Of a DNA stretch of 64,000 nt, positions 45,014 to 54,285 are shown piece after piece. Origin of the DNA: an uncultured Fodinibius sp. GTDB lineage: Bacteria > Bacteroidota > Rhodothermia > Balneolales > Balneolaceae. Below the pieces are notes generated by a model, which saw nothing but the letters and a program-made list of their open reading frames with translations, did no database searches and was not told the origin of the DNA. The stretch lies in assembly GCA_913057775.1 (NCBI GenBank), contig CAJXOG010000008.1, forward strand, positions 1 through 64,000, written 5' to 3'. A program made the position numbers and the translations under genes. Every line of letters begins with the position of its first letter. The stretch's first letter is position 1.

Positions 45014-45805
45014 TTAATTGTTTAAGATCGTCTCGTCCAGCATATCAGTATCATTAAAAACAAATTTATTGGTGAAAAGAATTCCTAAATAGACCGAAAG
45101 TATGGTGCCCGAAAAAATGGCAACCATAATCATAATTTGATACTTGATAGCAATAAGTGGTGAGCTGCCACTCAAAATTTGACCGGTCATCATCCCGGGT
45201 AGAGAAACAAGACCAATAGTAGCCATAGAAGCTAATGTTGGATTAGCAGATTTTTGCAGTGCTTTACTAAAAAATGAATGTACCGCCTCGGAACGTGTCG
45301 CTCCACATGACAGGTAAAATTGGTAGCGCTCCTGATGTTCATTTAAACTATAGTAAAAAGCATTAATTCCAATGACGTTACTCCTAAGGCAGTTACCCAG
45401 CACCATTCCGGTTATGGGGATGGTATATTGTGCCGCCAGTAGTTTGGGGAGTTGTATTACCACTTCCAGAAAAAAGAGATCGATAATAATGATGCCAAAA
45501 AAGGTAGCTCCGAAGATCGGTAAAATGACCGTCCATTTGCGCTTTAGATCACTGCGGTCAATAGTTGCAAAATCGGCAACGGCTACCATCACAAAAATCC
45601 ATGCGGCATTAATCCAGGGATTGTTATATTCAAACAGATACTGTAAGTAATATCCTACAAAAAGCAATTGTAGCACCATCCGTACTGAGGCGGTTAATAG
45701 CTTTTTGTTTAGCCCGGTTCGATACTTCCATAAAATATAGGCCGGTACCAGCATTATGATAAAGCCGATTCCAAGCTGTGCCCATGTGAGATCAATAATT
45801 TCCAT
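45014..45805 (-). CDS. fetB: UPF0014/FetB-like ABC exporter permease
   Basis: 263 residues with about seven membrane helices. The family-specific block ITGMVLGNCLRSNVIGINAFYYSLNEHQERYQFYLSCGATRSEAVHSFFSKAL and the motif ATIGLVSLPGMMTGQILSG identify the FetB/YbbM family. In E. coli FetAB relieves iron overload or oxidative stress by metal export; the same role is inferred. Its ATG overlaps the TAA of the ATPase gene (TAATG), so translation is coupled. Confidence 0.88.
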   Translation of the reverse strand: MEIIDLTWAQLGIGFIIMLVPAYILWKYRTGLNKKLLTASVRMVLQLLFVGYYLQYLFEYNNPWINAAWIFVMVAVADFATIDRSDLKRKWTVILPIFGATFFGIIIIDLFFLEVVIQLPKLLAAQYTIPITGMVLGNCLRSNVIGINAFYYSLNEHQERYQFYLSCGATRSEAVHSFFSKALQKSANPTLASMATIGLVSLPGMMTGQILSGSSPLIAIKYQIMIMVAIFSGTILSVYLGILFTNKFVFNDTDMLDETILNN

Positions 45806-46431
45806 TACGAGAGTTCTATTATGTTATCAGCTTTAGCTACCCAAAATGGATCGTGTGAGGTTGAAATTACGGTGTGCTCATTGTTGAGCAGCAACTCTGC
45901 GGCTTTTTGTTTGGATGCTTTATCCAGTGCCGAGGTTGGCTCATCCAGTAAGAGGAGCGGCTTATCAAGCAGGTGGCAAATTGCTAACCCCACGCGTTGA
46001 CGCTGGCCCGTGGAAAGGTCACGAAACTTCTTGTCGATGATATCCGGAGTCAACCCTAACGTACTCAACGTTCTAATTCGATTTTGTTGAGTATTGTTGT
46101 TTTTGGTGGATTGGTTGGCTGCAAATTCAAATGGTTTGGCCATGACCTCCGCAACAGTGCCGGACCCCAAATTTAAATCTTGTGGCAGCCAAGCTGTTTG
46201 TTTTCGCACTTTTTGGGCATCGTAGTTTTTGTGATCAATTGAAATGGTGCCACCCCGAGGTTTATGAAATCCCAAAAGAAGTTTGAGAAGAGTGCTTTTC
46301 CCCGACCCGGACTCCCCTTTTAATACGGTATGTTGGCCGGGTGCTGCCTCAAATGAAAAGTCTGTTACGATCTGCTCTTTTTCGAAGCTAAAAGTTACGT
46401 TTTCAAAAGTTATGTTGGGAGATTCTGCCAA
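45805..46431 (-). CDS. fetA: FetA-like ABC exporter ATPase
   Basis: 208 residues, shorter than E. coli FetA but complete: Walker A GESGSGKSTLL, Q-loop WLPQDLN, signature LSTGQRQRVGLA, Walker B LLLLDEPTSALD and the switch His region VISTSHDPFW. It overlaps fetB by one base, giving a two-gene operon. Its frame starts at TTG 46429-46431 since no ATG is available near; a start slightly inside is possible. It pairs with the UPF0014 permease. Confidence 0.88.
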   Translation of the reverse strand: MAESPNITFENVTFSFEKEQIVTDFSFEAAPGQHTVLKGESGSGKSTLLKLLLGFHKPRGGTISIDHKNYDAQKVRKQTAWLPQDLNLGSGTVAEVMAKPFEFAANQSTKNNNTQQNRIRTLSTLGLTPDIIDKKFRDLSTGQRQRVGLAICHLLDKPLLLLDEPTSALDKASKQKAAELLLNNEHTVISTSHDPFWVAKADNIIELS

Positions 46432-46451
46432 TACGATCTAGATATTTTCTG

Positions 46452-47366
46452 TTAAAAAGGAAGAGGTTCGCCTGTTGTTTTAGCTCGTTGGCGGTGTAGT
46501 TTTTGCAGCTGATCGGTTACAGGTCCCTTTGTGCCATTACCGATTACGCGCTGATCTATTTCCACTGCGGGAACCAGTTCGCCCATGGTGCCAGTAGTGA
46601 AGCACTCGTCGGCGGAATACATCTCGGCCATACTGATTCTTTTTTCTGCCACAGGGATGTCATTTTCTTTACAGAGGTCGATTACAATTTTACGTGTAAT
46701 GCCGGGCAGGCAGCTATCCGCAAAAGGCGTAAGTACTTTACCCTGGTTGACAAAAAAGATGTTTGTCGCATTTACTTCAGATACATAGCCTTCGATATCC
46801 ATCATAACAGCCCCATCGGCATTTGCAACATTCGCTTCAATTTTCGCCAGAATATTGTTGATTAGGTTGTTGTGATGAATTTTGGAGTCGATACACTGGG
46901 GTGGATTGCGCCGTATTGAGGATGTAACCAGTTGCAGACCTTCTTTCTCCTCATGGATTGGCGGCTTCCATTCGGCCAGTACAATCAGGGTGGGTCCGTA
47001 TTGGTTGACTTGCGGATCCATATAGGAGGTTACTTTCTTACCGCGTGAAAGTGTCAGTCGAATATGTGTTTCATCGCGCATGCCGTTGGCTTTTAGCGTG
47101 GCAAAGATAGCTTCTTTGATATCGTTATTTGATGGTACGTTATCGAAAGCCATGGCATGAGCAGAATTTTGCAATCGCTCGAGGTGTTCGTCGAGCGCAA
47201 ATATTTTTCCATCGTAAACGCGTAGCCCCTCCCAGACGCCATCACCACCTTGAACTAAGCTGTCAAAGACCGAAATGTTAGCCTCCTGACGATCATATAG
47301 TTTACCGTCAATCCAAACTTTTATGTCTTTATTACGAGGATCTGGAATTTTGGGATGTGTATCCAT
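46452..47366 (-). CDS. Class IV aminotransferase (BCAT-like PLP enzyme)
   Basis: 304 residues of PLP fold type IV. FDSLVQGGDGVWEGLRVYDGKIFALDEHLERLQNSA is the diagnostic N-terminal region and the Schiff-base Lys is in QCIDSKIHHNNLINNILAKIEAN; GYVSEVNATNIFFV is the E-x3-N-A region. Whether it acts on branched-chain amino acids, D-amino acids or aminodeoxychorismate is not decided. It is next to a sulfotransferase-like gene, 30 bp apart, a pairing found as a fusion in plants (see findings). Confidence 0.88.
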   Translation of the reverse strand: MDTHPKIPDPRNKDIKVWIDGKLYDRQEANISVFDSLVQGGDGVWEGLRVYDGKIFALDEHLERLQNSAHAMAFDNVPSNNDIKEAIFATLKANGMRDETHIRLTLSRGKKVTSYMDPQVNQYGPTLIVLAEWKPPIHEEKEGLQLVTSSIRRNPPQCIDSKIHHNNLINNILAKIEANVANADGAVMMDIEGYVSEVNATNIFFVNQGKVLTPFADSCLPGITRKIVIDLCKENDIPVAEKRISMAEMYSADECFTTGTMGELVPAVEIDQRVIGNGTKGPVTDQLQKLHRQRAKTTGEPLPF

Positions 47367-47396
47367 AATTGAAAACTGACTAATTATAAGTTAATA

Positions 47397-48128
47397 TTAC
47401 CTTTTAATTGCATGTGCAAGCAATCTATCATAAATCGACTTGCAATGCTCATAAAGAGGATCTAAGCGATCGGGTAGATCCTCAGTTTTAGGAGTGTAGG
47501 GGTTAAATCCTGTAGATTCGTGGACATTATCATACCAATATTCAGCCCATGTGCCATCCTCGGGGATGGGACCCGGTTGCCATGAAAGCATGGATTCCCT
47601 AAACGGAATACCAAGCTGTTCACACAATGCTGATAAAACAAATTCAGGATCTTTTAACAGTTCTTTGGAGTCGAGTACAATAAGAGGAAGATTTTTGTTT
47701 TCGGCTGTTTCAAATAGGTCGAGCAGGTGCTGATATCCGGTATCACGCAGTGAGGGATCGGGCAGTGATTTATCAAGCGAGAGCAGCATATCTGCAGGAT
47801 TGCGAATCAAAAATACGGGAGTGAATTCTTCAAAAAGCTGCTCCAGGATGACATCCATCTCTATCATATGATGAGCCATGTTTTTGATAAACAGGACATT
47901 CGCGTTTGTGCCGGTTGCCCTCAGGTTTTGCATTACAATAGAAGGATCTTTGGGCTGGCTTTCGAGCACTTTTGCACGTCCGGGATGCTCGGCACCGCTT
48001 TGCAGTAGGTAATGCGCATAGAAGGGCTCATCCACCACTTGGGTGTCACTGCGTTGTGCAAAGGAGTACATGATAGCCGTGGATATATTACGAGGACCGG
48101 ACCACATATTTATCTTGATCTTTGCCAT
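47397..48128 (-). CDS. Sulfotransferase-like P-loop protein
   Basis: 243 residues. The 5'-phosphosulfate-type P-loop region is NMWSGPRNISTAIMYSFAQRSD, then a DEPFYAHYLLQ segment, and a 3'-phosphate-like binding stretch VFLIRNPADMLLSLDKSL. These are sulfotransferase-family features, but no substrate can be named. It lies upstream of the class IV aminotransferase on the same strand (30 bp), so they are probably one operon. Single-domain length is normal for the free-standing form. Confidence 0.78.
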   Translation of the reverse strand: MAKIKINMWSGPRNISTAIMYSFAQRSDTQVVDEPFYAHYLLQSGAEHPGRAKVLESQPKDPSIVMQNLRATGTNANVLFIKNMAHHMIEMDVILEQLFEEFTPVFLIRNPADMLLSLDKSLPDPSLRDTGYQHLLDLFETAENKNLPLIVLDSKELLKDPEFVLSALCEQLGIPFRESMLSWQPGPIPEDGTWAEYWYDNVHESTGFNPYTPKTEDLPDRLDPLYEHCKSIYDRLLAHAIKR

Positions 48129-48299
48129 ATCAATTAAATTCGGAGCATGTTATATAGATGATATATGGTATTGATATTTTGGGGATCATCAAAAGCAATA
48201 ACCAAAACTGATTTAGGAATACAATCATCCGCTTTTCTACAATAGTTTTCATATTTTAATAACGTTGACTGATGAATGTAAATATACCTTCAGGCTTTA

Positions 48300-50108
48300 A
48301 TGGGACACAAAGCGAATGACAGTGGTGAGGTCAAATTTCGACCTGAAAAGCTGCTGGAAAAAAGTTCAATCGCATACTATCATCGAGAGAGCGGTGATCA
48401 GTATCCCTATGTAGATATCAGCCCAAATGTTAGCCGCCTTTTGGGATATTCCCGATCAGAAATGAAAGCTGAGGATTTTCGCTGGCTAAGTCGAATACAT
48501 CCTGAGGATCGCCAATCGGTAGTTTCAATGTTAGATAATCTTGAACCGGATGATCCCATAACAATAGAATACCGGTTTAAGCATAAGTCAGGACATTATC
48601 TTTGGCTGCGCGATAAGGTAGAGCTGGTTACAGATGAAGAAAGGCAAGAATTCGTAGGTGTGTTTGTTAAAGCAGATAAAGACAAAGAAATGGAGCACCT
48701 GAACCTGGAGGAGCGTGAAAAGTTACAGCAGCTGGCCCTGGATAATTTGAATGATATGGTGATAATCACCCGGGCTCCGAAAGATGACCCACTGAATTCG
48801 CGTATTGTTTTTGTCAATAAATCTTTTGAGCAGTTTACCGGTTATCGTTCGGCGGAGATTATTAATAAAACGCCCACCTTTTTGCACGGACCTGAAACCT
48901 CAGAAGAGGCGTTAGCCCGAATCAATCAAAAGATTGAAGGGGGAGAGTCGTTGCGGGAAGAGTTTATCAACTATAAGAAGGATGGCACCCCTTACTGGGT
49001 TGAGCTGGATATGGCACCATTTCCTACGGATGACGGGGAGTATGAGTTTTGGGTGGGTATTAACCGGGATATTACGCAACGAAAAATAGCTGAGAAGAAA
49101 CTTGCTGAAAGTGAAAAACGACATCGAACATTTACCGAAATGGCCTTTGATGCCATCTTCGAAATTCATGTAGATGGAACCATTCTGCGATGCAATAGGC
49201 GAGCATGCGAGCTTTTTGGTTACTCCCGGGAAGAGTTGATTGGAATGCATGTACTGGATCTGACTCCGGAAGAATTTCAGAGTAAACAGCCTGAGACATT
49301 TGCCGGCATAGCTACAACGGGTGATGAAGCCTGGGAGCGGACCTACCTAAAGAAAGACGGCACGAAGTTACCAACTGAAATTCATACAGCATTTTATGAG
49401 ATGGACGGACAAAAACGGCTAATTACCTATGTGCGTGACAATACCGATCATAAAAAATATGAGCATACCATACGAAAATCTCTGAAAGAGAAAGAAACGC
49501 TTCTGGCAGAGGTTCATCATCGCGTAAAAAATAATTTAGCAATTATATCCGGCTTGTTGCAGATGCAGGTATTTAATACCGAGGATGAAAACCTATTGGC
49601 AAAGCTCAAGGAAAGCCAGTCACGCATACAATCGATTGCGATGGTGCATGAAAAGCTTTACAGCTCAGAAACATTTTCGGAAATCGCCATTGATAAGTAC
49701 ATAAATGATCTGCTCAATATGATCGAAGAATCGATGACCGATTTTAAAAAAGATATCCGTGTGAGTATGGATATGGAACCGATTCGGTTAACGGTAGGTC
49801 AAGCTATTCCCTGTGGACTGTTGCTTAACGAGATGATTACAAATTGTTATAAGCATGCCTTTGAAAGTAGTGATGAAGGTAAAATCGATATTTCAATTAA
49901 AGAAAATGAGGGACAAATAAAATTAAGTGTGAAAGATAGCGGTATTGGATTGCCGGAAGATTTTAATATTGAGCAGCAACCTTCGTTGGGAATGACGATT
50001 ATTAATACATTGACCACTCAGCTGGATGGACAATTGGAAGTAGATTCAGGTGATTTTGGCAGCAGTTTCACTTTAACTTTTGATATCGAGCGTGGTACTG
50101 CCGAATAA
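48300..50108 (+). CDS. Cytoplasmic PAS histidine kinase (HisKA_2/HWE-like)
   Basis: 602 residues without membrane helices: three PAS/PAC units (about 15-135, 140-260 with YRSAEIINKTPTFLHGPETSEEALARINQKI and PFPTDDGEYEFWVGINRDITQRK, a LOV-like pattern, and 270-395), then a HisKA_2 domain with LLAEVHHRVKNNLAIISGLLQMQ (His phosphoacceptor) and an HATPase domain (GLLLNEMITNCYKHAFE). The second PAS lacks the photoreactive NCRFLQ cysteine motif, so light sensing is not claimed. No partner regulator is adjacent; an unknown response regulator is assumed. The ATG is preceded by no clear ribosome site. Confidence 0.9.
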   Translation: MGHKANDSGEVKFRPEKLLEKSSIAYYHRESGDQYPYVDISPNVSRLLGYSRSEMKAEDFRWLSRIHPEDRQSVVSMLDNLEPDDPITIEYRFKHKSGHYLWLRDKVELVTDEERQEFVGVFVKADKDKEMEHLNLEEREKLQQLALDNLNDMVIITRAPKDDPLNSRIVFVNKSFEQFTGYRSAEIINKTPTFLHGPETSEEALARINQKIEGGESLREEFINYKKDGTPYWVELDMAPFPTDDGEYEFWVGINRDITQRKIAEKKLAESEKRHRTFTEMAFDAIFEIHVDGTILRCNRRACELFGYSREELIGMHVLDLTPEEFQSKQPETFAGIATTGDEAWERTYLKKDGTKLPTEIHTAFYEMDGQKRLITYVRDNTDHKKYEHTIRKSLKEKETLLAEVHHRVKNNLAIISGLLQMQVFNTEDENLLAKLKESQSRIQSIAMVHEKLYSSETFSEIAIDKYINDLLNMIEESMTDFKKDIRVSMDMEPIRLTVGQAIPCGLLLNEMITNCYKHAFESSDEGKIDISIKENEGQIKLSVKDSGIGLPEDFNIEQQPSLGMTIINTLTTQLDGQLEVDSGDFGSSFTLTFDIERGTAE

Positions 50109-50226
50109 AGTAATTTCAAAAACAGTTTATTGAAGAAACAATGAAGTACAATTTCTATGTTTTAGAGAAGTGAGCTAACGGATTTTTGATATCCTCAAAA
50201 TAATCAACAAAAATCGGAGAATAAGT

Positions 50227-52263
50227 ATGATACCATCATCACTACAAAAACCTATGTTATTTGTATTAATGATCTGTTTTGTAGCCGTGCAGCCATTGGC
50301 GGCACAATCGGATCAGGGGTTAACCCCAAAAGATGTTGCCAAGATGCAGCAGGTGAATGAGATTGCGATTGCTCCATCCGAAGAAAAAGCAATTTATACC
50401 TTGCAGAAGCAAGCAGATCCCGAAAAGGAAAATAAGCCGGCAAGCTATCACCTGTATCTTGCGGATTTGGCCAGCGCCAATTCCATTCCTTACGTGACGA
50501 CGATGAGCGTTAGTGATATCGCTTTTCGACCCAATCATAATTCCATTACGTTTTTGGCAAAACGTTCATCGGATGAAACGACGAGTTTATACGAAATTTC
50601 GATGAATGGCGGAGAAGCCCAGAAAATTTATTCCTTTGAGACCGCTATTGGGGATTATGAATGGGCTTCTGATGGCAGTCACATCGCTTTTATGGCACAA
50701 GATACTATTACTTTTGAACGATCTTCGCTGCCTTATCACCCTGAGGTGTATGAAGAAAATCTTAAACAGCGACGCGGCTATGTAGCAAATGTAGATATGC
50801 CTCACCATGGGCCGCATCAGGTTCAGGTAGAGGGATCAATTTATCAAATGCGGTGGAGTCCCAATGGAGAAAAAATTGCCATAGGAGTGTCTCCTACTCC
50901 GCTGGTTGATGATTATTACATGAAGCAGCAAGTAAAAGTCGTTGACCATGAGGGCAAAAAAGTGCTTGCCGAAGTGGATCACGAAGGAAAACTCGGTCAA
51001 ATTGGCTGGAGCCCAAATGGCAATAAACTGGCGATGATTGCCGGAGCTGATATTCATGATACGATAGCCGGACGATTATTTGTTGTCTCGGCTGACGGTG
51101 GCGAACCCACACAGCTGAAACCTCAATACAATGGTATGTTTGAGCAGTTTAAATGGACCGGCAATAACAAACTGCATTATCTGAGCAGCGAAGGCGTTTG
51201 GTCAACATACGGGAGTATCAACGCAGACGGCTCAAATATGAATACGATTGTAGGTAAGGGTGATACCAATCTTTCCTCCTTTGACCGTGCTTCGAATGGA
51301 GCTACTGTTTTTGCAGCAAGTTCTGCAACTCATCCCCAAGAGTTGTATCAATTAGCTGATAATAACGTTAACCGAGTGACGAATACTAACGCTTGGCTGG
51401 ATAAGAAACAGTTGGGTGAGCAAAAAGTAATCACATGGACAGCAGATGACGGTACTGAACTGCAGGGCATCTTGGTGTATCCGGTTGATTATGAAGAGGG
51501 TATGCAATATCCCTTGATTACTACCGTACACGGCGGACCTGAAGCCCATTATAATCATGGCTGGGTAACAAACTATTCTGATGCCGGACAGGTTGGTGCT
51601 GCGCAGGATTATTTCGTTTTTTATCCCAACTACCGAGGCAGTACCGGCCGTGGAGAAACATTTGCTAAAAGCAGCCAGGGTGATTTAGCCGGAGCAGAAT
51701 TTGATGATATTGTTGCCGGCGTTGATGAATTGGTGGAAGAAGAATTGGTAGATGATAACAAAGTAGGTGTCACCGGTGGTTCTTATGGTGGATATGCTAC
51801 CGGATGGATGGCTACAAAGTATACCGACCGTTTTGCAGCAGGAGTCATGTTTGTGGGCATCAGTGATAATATTTCAAAATGGGGAACCAGCGATATTCCT
51901 GAAGAGCTTTATCTTGTTCATACCCGCCAGCGTATTTGGGACAATTATCAGAAATACCTGGAACGGAGTCCCATTTATTATGCCGGACAAGCAGATACGC
52001 CCCTGTTGATTATGCACGGTAAAGAAGATACGCGCGTTGATCCGGGTCAGTCCTATGAGCTGTATCGTCATATTAAAACACGTACCGACACTCCGGTTCG
52101 CTTAGTTCTATATCCCGGAGAAGGACACGGGAACCGCAATGCAACGGCGCGTTACGACTATAATCTGCGCATGATGCGATGGTTTAATCAATATTTGAAA
52201 GGTCAGCAGCAAGAACGTCCTGACGTGGAAATTGAAGTCGAAAAAACGGCTGTTGAAAACTAA
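50227..52263 (+). CDS. Secreted S9 prolyl-oligopeptidase family peptidase
   Basis: 678 residues with a signal peptide (LFVLMICFVAVQPLAAQ), an N-terminal beta-propeller of WD-like/TolB-like repeats (WASDGSHIAFMAQD, WSPNGEKIAIGV, WSPNGNKLAMIAG) and a C-terminal alpha/beta-hydrolase. Catalytic Ser in GVTGGSYGGYATGWM, Asp in MHGKEDTRVDPGQS, His in YPGEGHGNRN. This is a dipeptidyl- or acylaminoacyl-peptidase type enzyme used for peptide scavenging. A good ribosome site (CGGAGAATAAGT) precedes the ATG. It ends at a strong terminator. Confidence 0.94.
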   Translation: MIPSSLQKPMLFVLMICFVAVQPLAAQSDQGLTPKDVAKMQQVNEIAIAPSEEKAIYTLQKQADPEKENKPASYHLYLADLASANSIPYVTTMSVSDIAFRPNHNSITFLAKRSSDETTSLYEISMNGGEAQKIYSFETAIGDYEWASDGSHIAFMAQDTITFERSSLPYHPEVYEENLKQRRGYVANVDMPHHGPHQVQVEGSIYQMRWSPNGEKIAIGVSPTPLVDDYYMKQQVKVVDHEGKKVLAEVDHEGKLGQIGWSPNGNKLAMIAGADIHDTIAGRLFVVSADGGEPTQLKPQYNGMFEQFKWTGNNKLHYLSSEGVWSTYGSINADGSNMNTIVGKGDTNLSSFDRASNGATVFAASSATHPQELYQLADNNVNRVTNTNAWLDKKQLGEQKVITWTADDGTELQGILVYPVDYEEGMQYPLITTVHGGPEAHYNHGWVTNYSDAGQVGAAQDYFVFYPNYRGSTGRGETFAKSSQGDLAGAEFDDIVAGVDELVEEELVDDNKVGVTGGSYGGYATGWMATKYTDRFAAGVMFVGISDNISKWGTSDIPEELYLVHTRQRIWDNYQKYLERSPIYYAGQADTPLLIMHGKEDTRVDPGQSYELYRHIKTRTDTPVRLVLYPGEGHGNRNATARYDYNLRMMRWFNQYLKGQQQERPDVEIEVEKTAVEN

Positions 52264-52289
52264 GTCTGATTCAGATTGCTAATCTTCAG

Positions 52290-52325
52290 ATCCCCTTCTG
52301 TTTCATCAGGAGGGGATTTTTATTT
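52290..52325 (+). terminator. Intrinsic terminator after the S9 peptidase
   Basis: ATCCCCT at 52290-52296 pairs with AGGGGAT at 52311-52317 (extended with one mismatch), followed by TTTTTATTT. Confidence 0.88.
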
Positions 52326-52371
52326 GTCAGAGGTATTTCTTGGTATGATTGTATTGAAAGAACAGCGAGGG

Positions 52372-52839
52372 TTAATTGCCAACGTATTCTTCAATGTTAT
52401 CGGGATCACCCATAAATTTCACCTCTTCAAGATCTTTGACTGCACCTACCTTGTCAACAATACCCTGTAAAATGTTTTCGTAATTATTAAAATCCTTTCC
52501 AAAAAAGATTTTTTTATCATCTGATTCTACATAAAAGTTAGACCATGTAGATCCGAAGTGAATAGCTTTTACGTCTGTAAAATCAATAACGTTTGGTGAA
52601 ATTAAGCCCTGCCGATGAAGAGAAGTGTCTGTTAATTTAATCTTATAACCTACTGCAATTACAATAACCACAGCCCAAAGCAGAAATAGAATCGCCATCA
52701 GGACAGCAAAAAGTGTTTCTCCTACATTATAATTAAGGTATGCGGCATATAGCATGGGTCCGCCTACCAGAGAAAATAAAAAGACCATGCCCCATTTTGA
52801 TTTTGCCCGAAGTGAAAACTCTTTTACCTCTTGCTCCAT
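52372..52839 (-). CDS. Small membrane protein with PH-like domain
   Basis: 155 residues: an N-terminal pair of membrane helices (GMVFLFSLVGGPMLYAAYL and LFAVLMAILFLLWAVVIVIAVGY) and a C-terminal soluble domain (YKIKLTDTSLHRQGLISPNVIDFTDVKAIHFGSTWSNFYVESDDKKIFFGKDFNN) that resembles bacterial PH-like domains with the usual strand-loop pattern. Function unknown. It is divergent from kptA across about 110 bp. Confidence 0.6.
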   Translation of the reverse strand: MEQEVKEFSLRAKSKWGMVFLFSLVGGPMLYAAYLNYNVGETLFAVLMAILFLLWAVVIVIAVGYKIKLTDTSLHRQGLISPNVIDFTDVKAIHFGSTWSNFYVESDDKKIFFGKDFNNYENILQGIVDKVGAVKDLEEVKFMGDPDNIEEYVGN

Positions 52840-52950
52840 AATCCTCCACTTATTTGTGTTAGTGCCAGTAAAGCGAAACGTTATATATCTATTAATAATT
52901 TAAAATGAAAGGGTTACACTGGTTTGTAGAATATTTAATGTAGATAGCAG

Positions 52951-53493
52951 ATGGATATAACAGCACTCAGCAAATTTTTGAGCTATGTATTGCGTCATCA
53001 TCCCGAGGATATTGGTCTGGACTTGGACGATAACGGCTGGGCTGAGGTATCTGAGTTGATTGAAAAGGCTCACAATGAGGGAAGACATTTAGATCGGGAT
53101 GCTATTCAGCATATCATGCGAAATAGTTCGAAGCAGCGGTTTATTTTGAGCAGTGACGGGAAATACATCAGGGCGGGTTATGGACATTCTATTGACGTGG
53201 ATTTGCAGCTAAAACCGAAAACCCCTCCCGAAAAACTTTATCACGGAACGGGTAGTAATAATGTAGCATCTATTTTGGCTGATGGCATTCAGGCTTGCAG
53301 CCGAAATTTTGTGCATATATCTACCACGATTAATGAAGCGCGTAAGGTAGGCGGACGGCACGGTGAGCCGGAGATCCTTTTGGTGTTTTCAAGCCAGATG
53401 GATCGCGAGGGTTATGACTTTTATCAATCCGAAAGTGAGGAGAGTATCTGGCTGACGAACTATGTGCCTCCGAAATTTATCGAACAGCTATAG
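52951..53493 (+). CDS. kptA: RNA 2'-phosphotransferase (Tpt1/KptA)
   Basis: KptA removes a 2'-phosphate from RNA using NAD+, releasing nicotinamide. The 180-residue protein has family length and motifs: SKFLSYVLRHHPEDIGLDLDDNGWAEVSELI (Arg and His of the N-lobe), LYHGTGSNNVASILADGI (NAD-binding), VHISTTINEARKVGGRHG and a final stretch WLTNYVPPKFI. Bacteria lack tRNA splicing with 2'-phosphates of this kind, so the natural substrate is an open question. It stands alone, with no ligase neighbour seen. Confidence 0.9.
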   Translation: MDITALSKFLSYVLRHHPEDIGLDLDDNGWAEVSELIEKAHNEGRHLDRDAIQHIMRNSSKQRFILSSDGKYIRAGYGHSIDVDLQLKPKTPPEKLYHGTGSNNVASILADGIQACSRNFVHISTTINEARKVGGRHGEPEILLVFSSQMDREGYDFYQSESEESIWLTNYVPPKFIEQL

Positions 53494-53563
53494 CGAACCA
53501 TTGACTATTGTGGCGAACCTTTATCTCGGAATATAGGTACTGCAACCGGCGGATGTTATTTGT

Positions 53564-53950
53564 ATGTTAATGCTGATGCAGAAATTGAACAACATATTGT
53601 TAGCCATTTTGGCCATTGCGTTGTTTGGCCATTCGTTGGCACAGGGCCAGCCTCTGATGCAGAAAAGATCTGCAGTTGTCTCACCTGCAGAGGAAGAGAG
53701 TGACGAGCCTACGTATCCCTTTGCACAACAGAACTTATTTTATGTTTACCACCCGGTAGAAAGCGGAATAAGCATAACCAATATTCCTGTACCATTGCTA
53801 TCGGCGGAAGATCAGGAAAAATCGGCTGTTCATAAATTTATTGCATCAGTAGCAGAAAATAGGGCAACGGTTTATCTACATATTTATCATTTAGTAGATC
53901 GAGCTCCAATCCTGTTAAAATATATTTTTCCCTTCCATACATTTCTATAG
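53564..53950 (+). CDS. Small secreted protein of unknown function
   Basis: 128 residues with a signal peptide (NNILLAILAIALFGHSLAQGQ) and a short mature part containing an acidic stretch (AEEESDEPTYPF) and a hydrophobic end (VYLHIYHLVDRAPILLKYIFPFHTFL). No domain is recognised. It lies between kptA and a 40-residue membrane protein, on the same strand. The ATG at 53564 has no good ribosome site and later Met codons (53570, 53576) are alternatives. Confidence 0.5.
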   Translation: MLMLMQKLNNILLAILAIALFGHSLAQGQPLMQKRSAVVSPAEEESDEPTYPFAQQNLFYVYHPVESGISITNIPVPLLSAEDQEKSAVHKFIASVAENRATVYLHIYHLVDRAPILLKYIFPFHTFL

Positions 53951-54082
53951 CTGTTTAATGTGCAATGGCTATCAGTCTTAAGAGATTTTGATAGCCCTCC
54001 CAATCACAAATTGATATAACCGAAATTTGTATAAGCAATGGAATCGGTATATCAGAACGCTACATTAAAACAGTTTTGAAAA

Positions 54083-54205
54083 ATGGATATTGATTTAACA
54101 ACAATTATTATCAGTGCTATTGCATCTTTGTTCTTTATTATTCCGATTGTAATTGACCAGTTGAAGAAGAGAGAGGAGGATGAATCCAAAGAGGAAACAT
54201 TCTGA
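54083..54205 (+). CDS. 40-residue single-pass membrane protein
   Basis: A very short frame from the ATG at 54083 to the TGA at 54203-54205. The product is MDIDLTTIIISAIASLFFI continuing IPIVIDQLKKREEDESKEETF: one membrane helix then a charged cytoplasmic tail. It ends 25 bases before a bidirectional terminator hairpin. The hydrophobic run, positive-inside tail and terminator make it credible, but no ribosome site is obvious. Confidence 0.5.
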   Translation: MDIDLTTIIISAIASLFFIIPIVIDQLKKREEDESKEETF

Positions 54206-54230
54206 ATGAAAATGAAATCAAGTGCATAAA

Positions 54231-54256
54231 AAAAGCCGCGGGAAACCGCGGCTTTT
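54231..54256. terminator. Bidirectional intrinsic terminator
   Basis: AAAAGCCGCGG at 54231-54241, loop GAAA, then CCGCGGCTTTT at 54246-54256. T-rich on both strands, serving the 40-residue gene on plus and the old hsp20 transcript on minus. Confidence 0.88.
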
Positions 54257-54285
54257 TCTCTATTTACAAAATGAGCCGGCTCCTC

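Noticed and set aside
48300-50108. Light-sensing LOV domain in the PAS kinase
   Set aside because: The second PAS looks LOV-like, but the photoreactive Cys motif (NCRFLQ) is not present (the equivalent reads KTPTFL).
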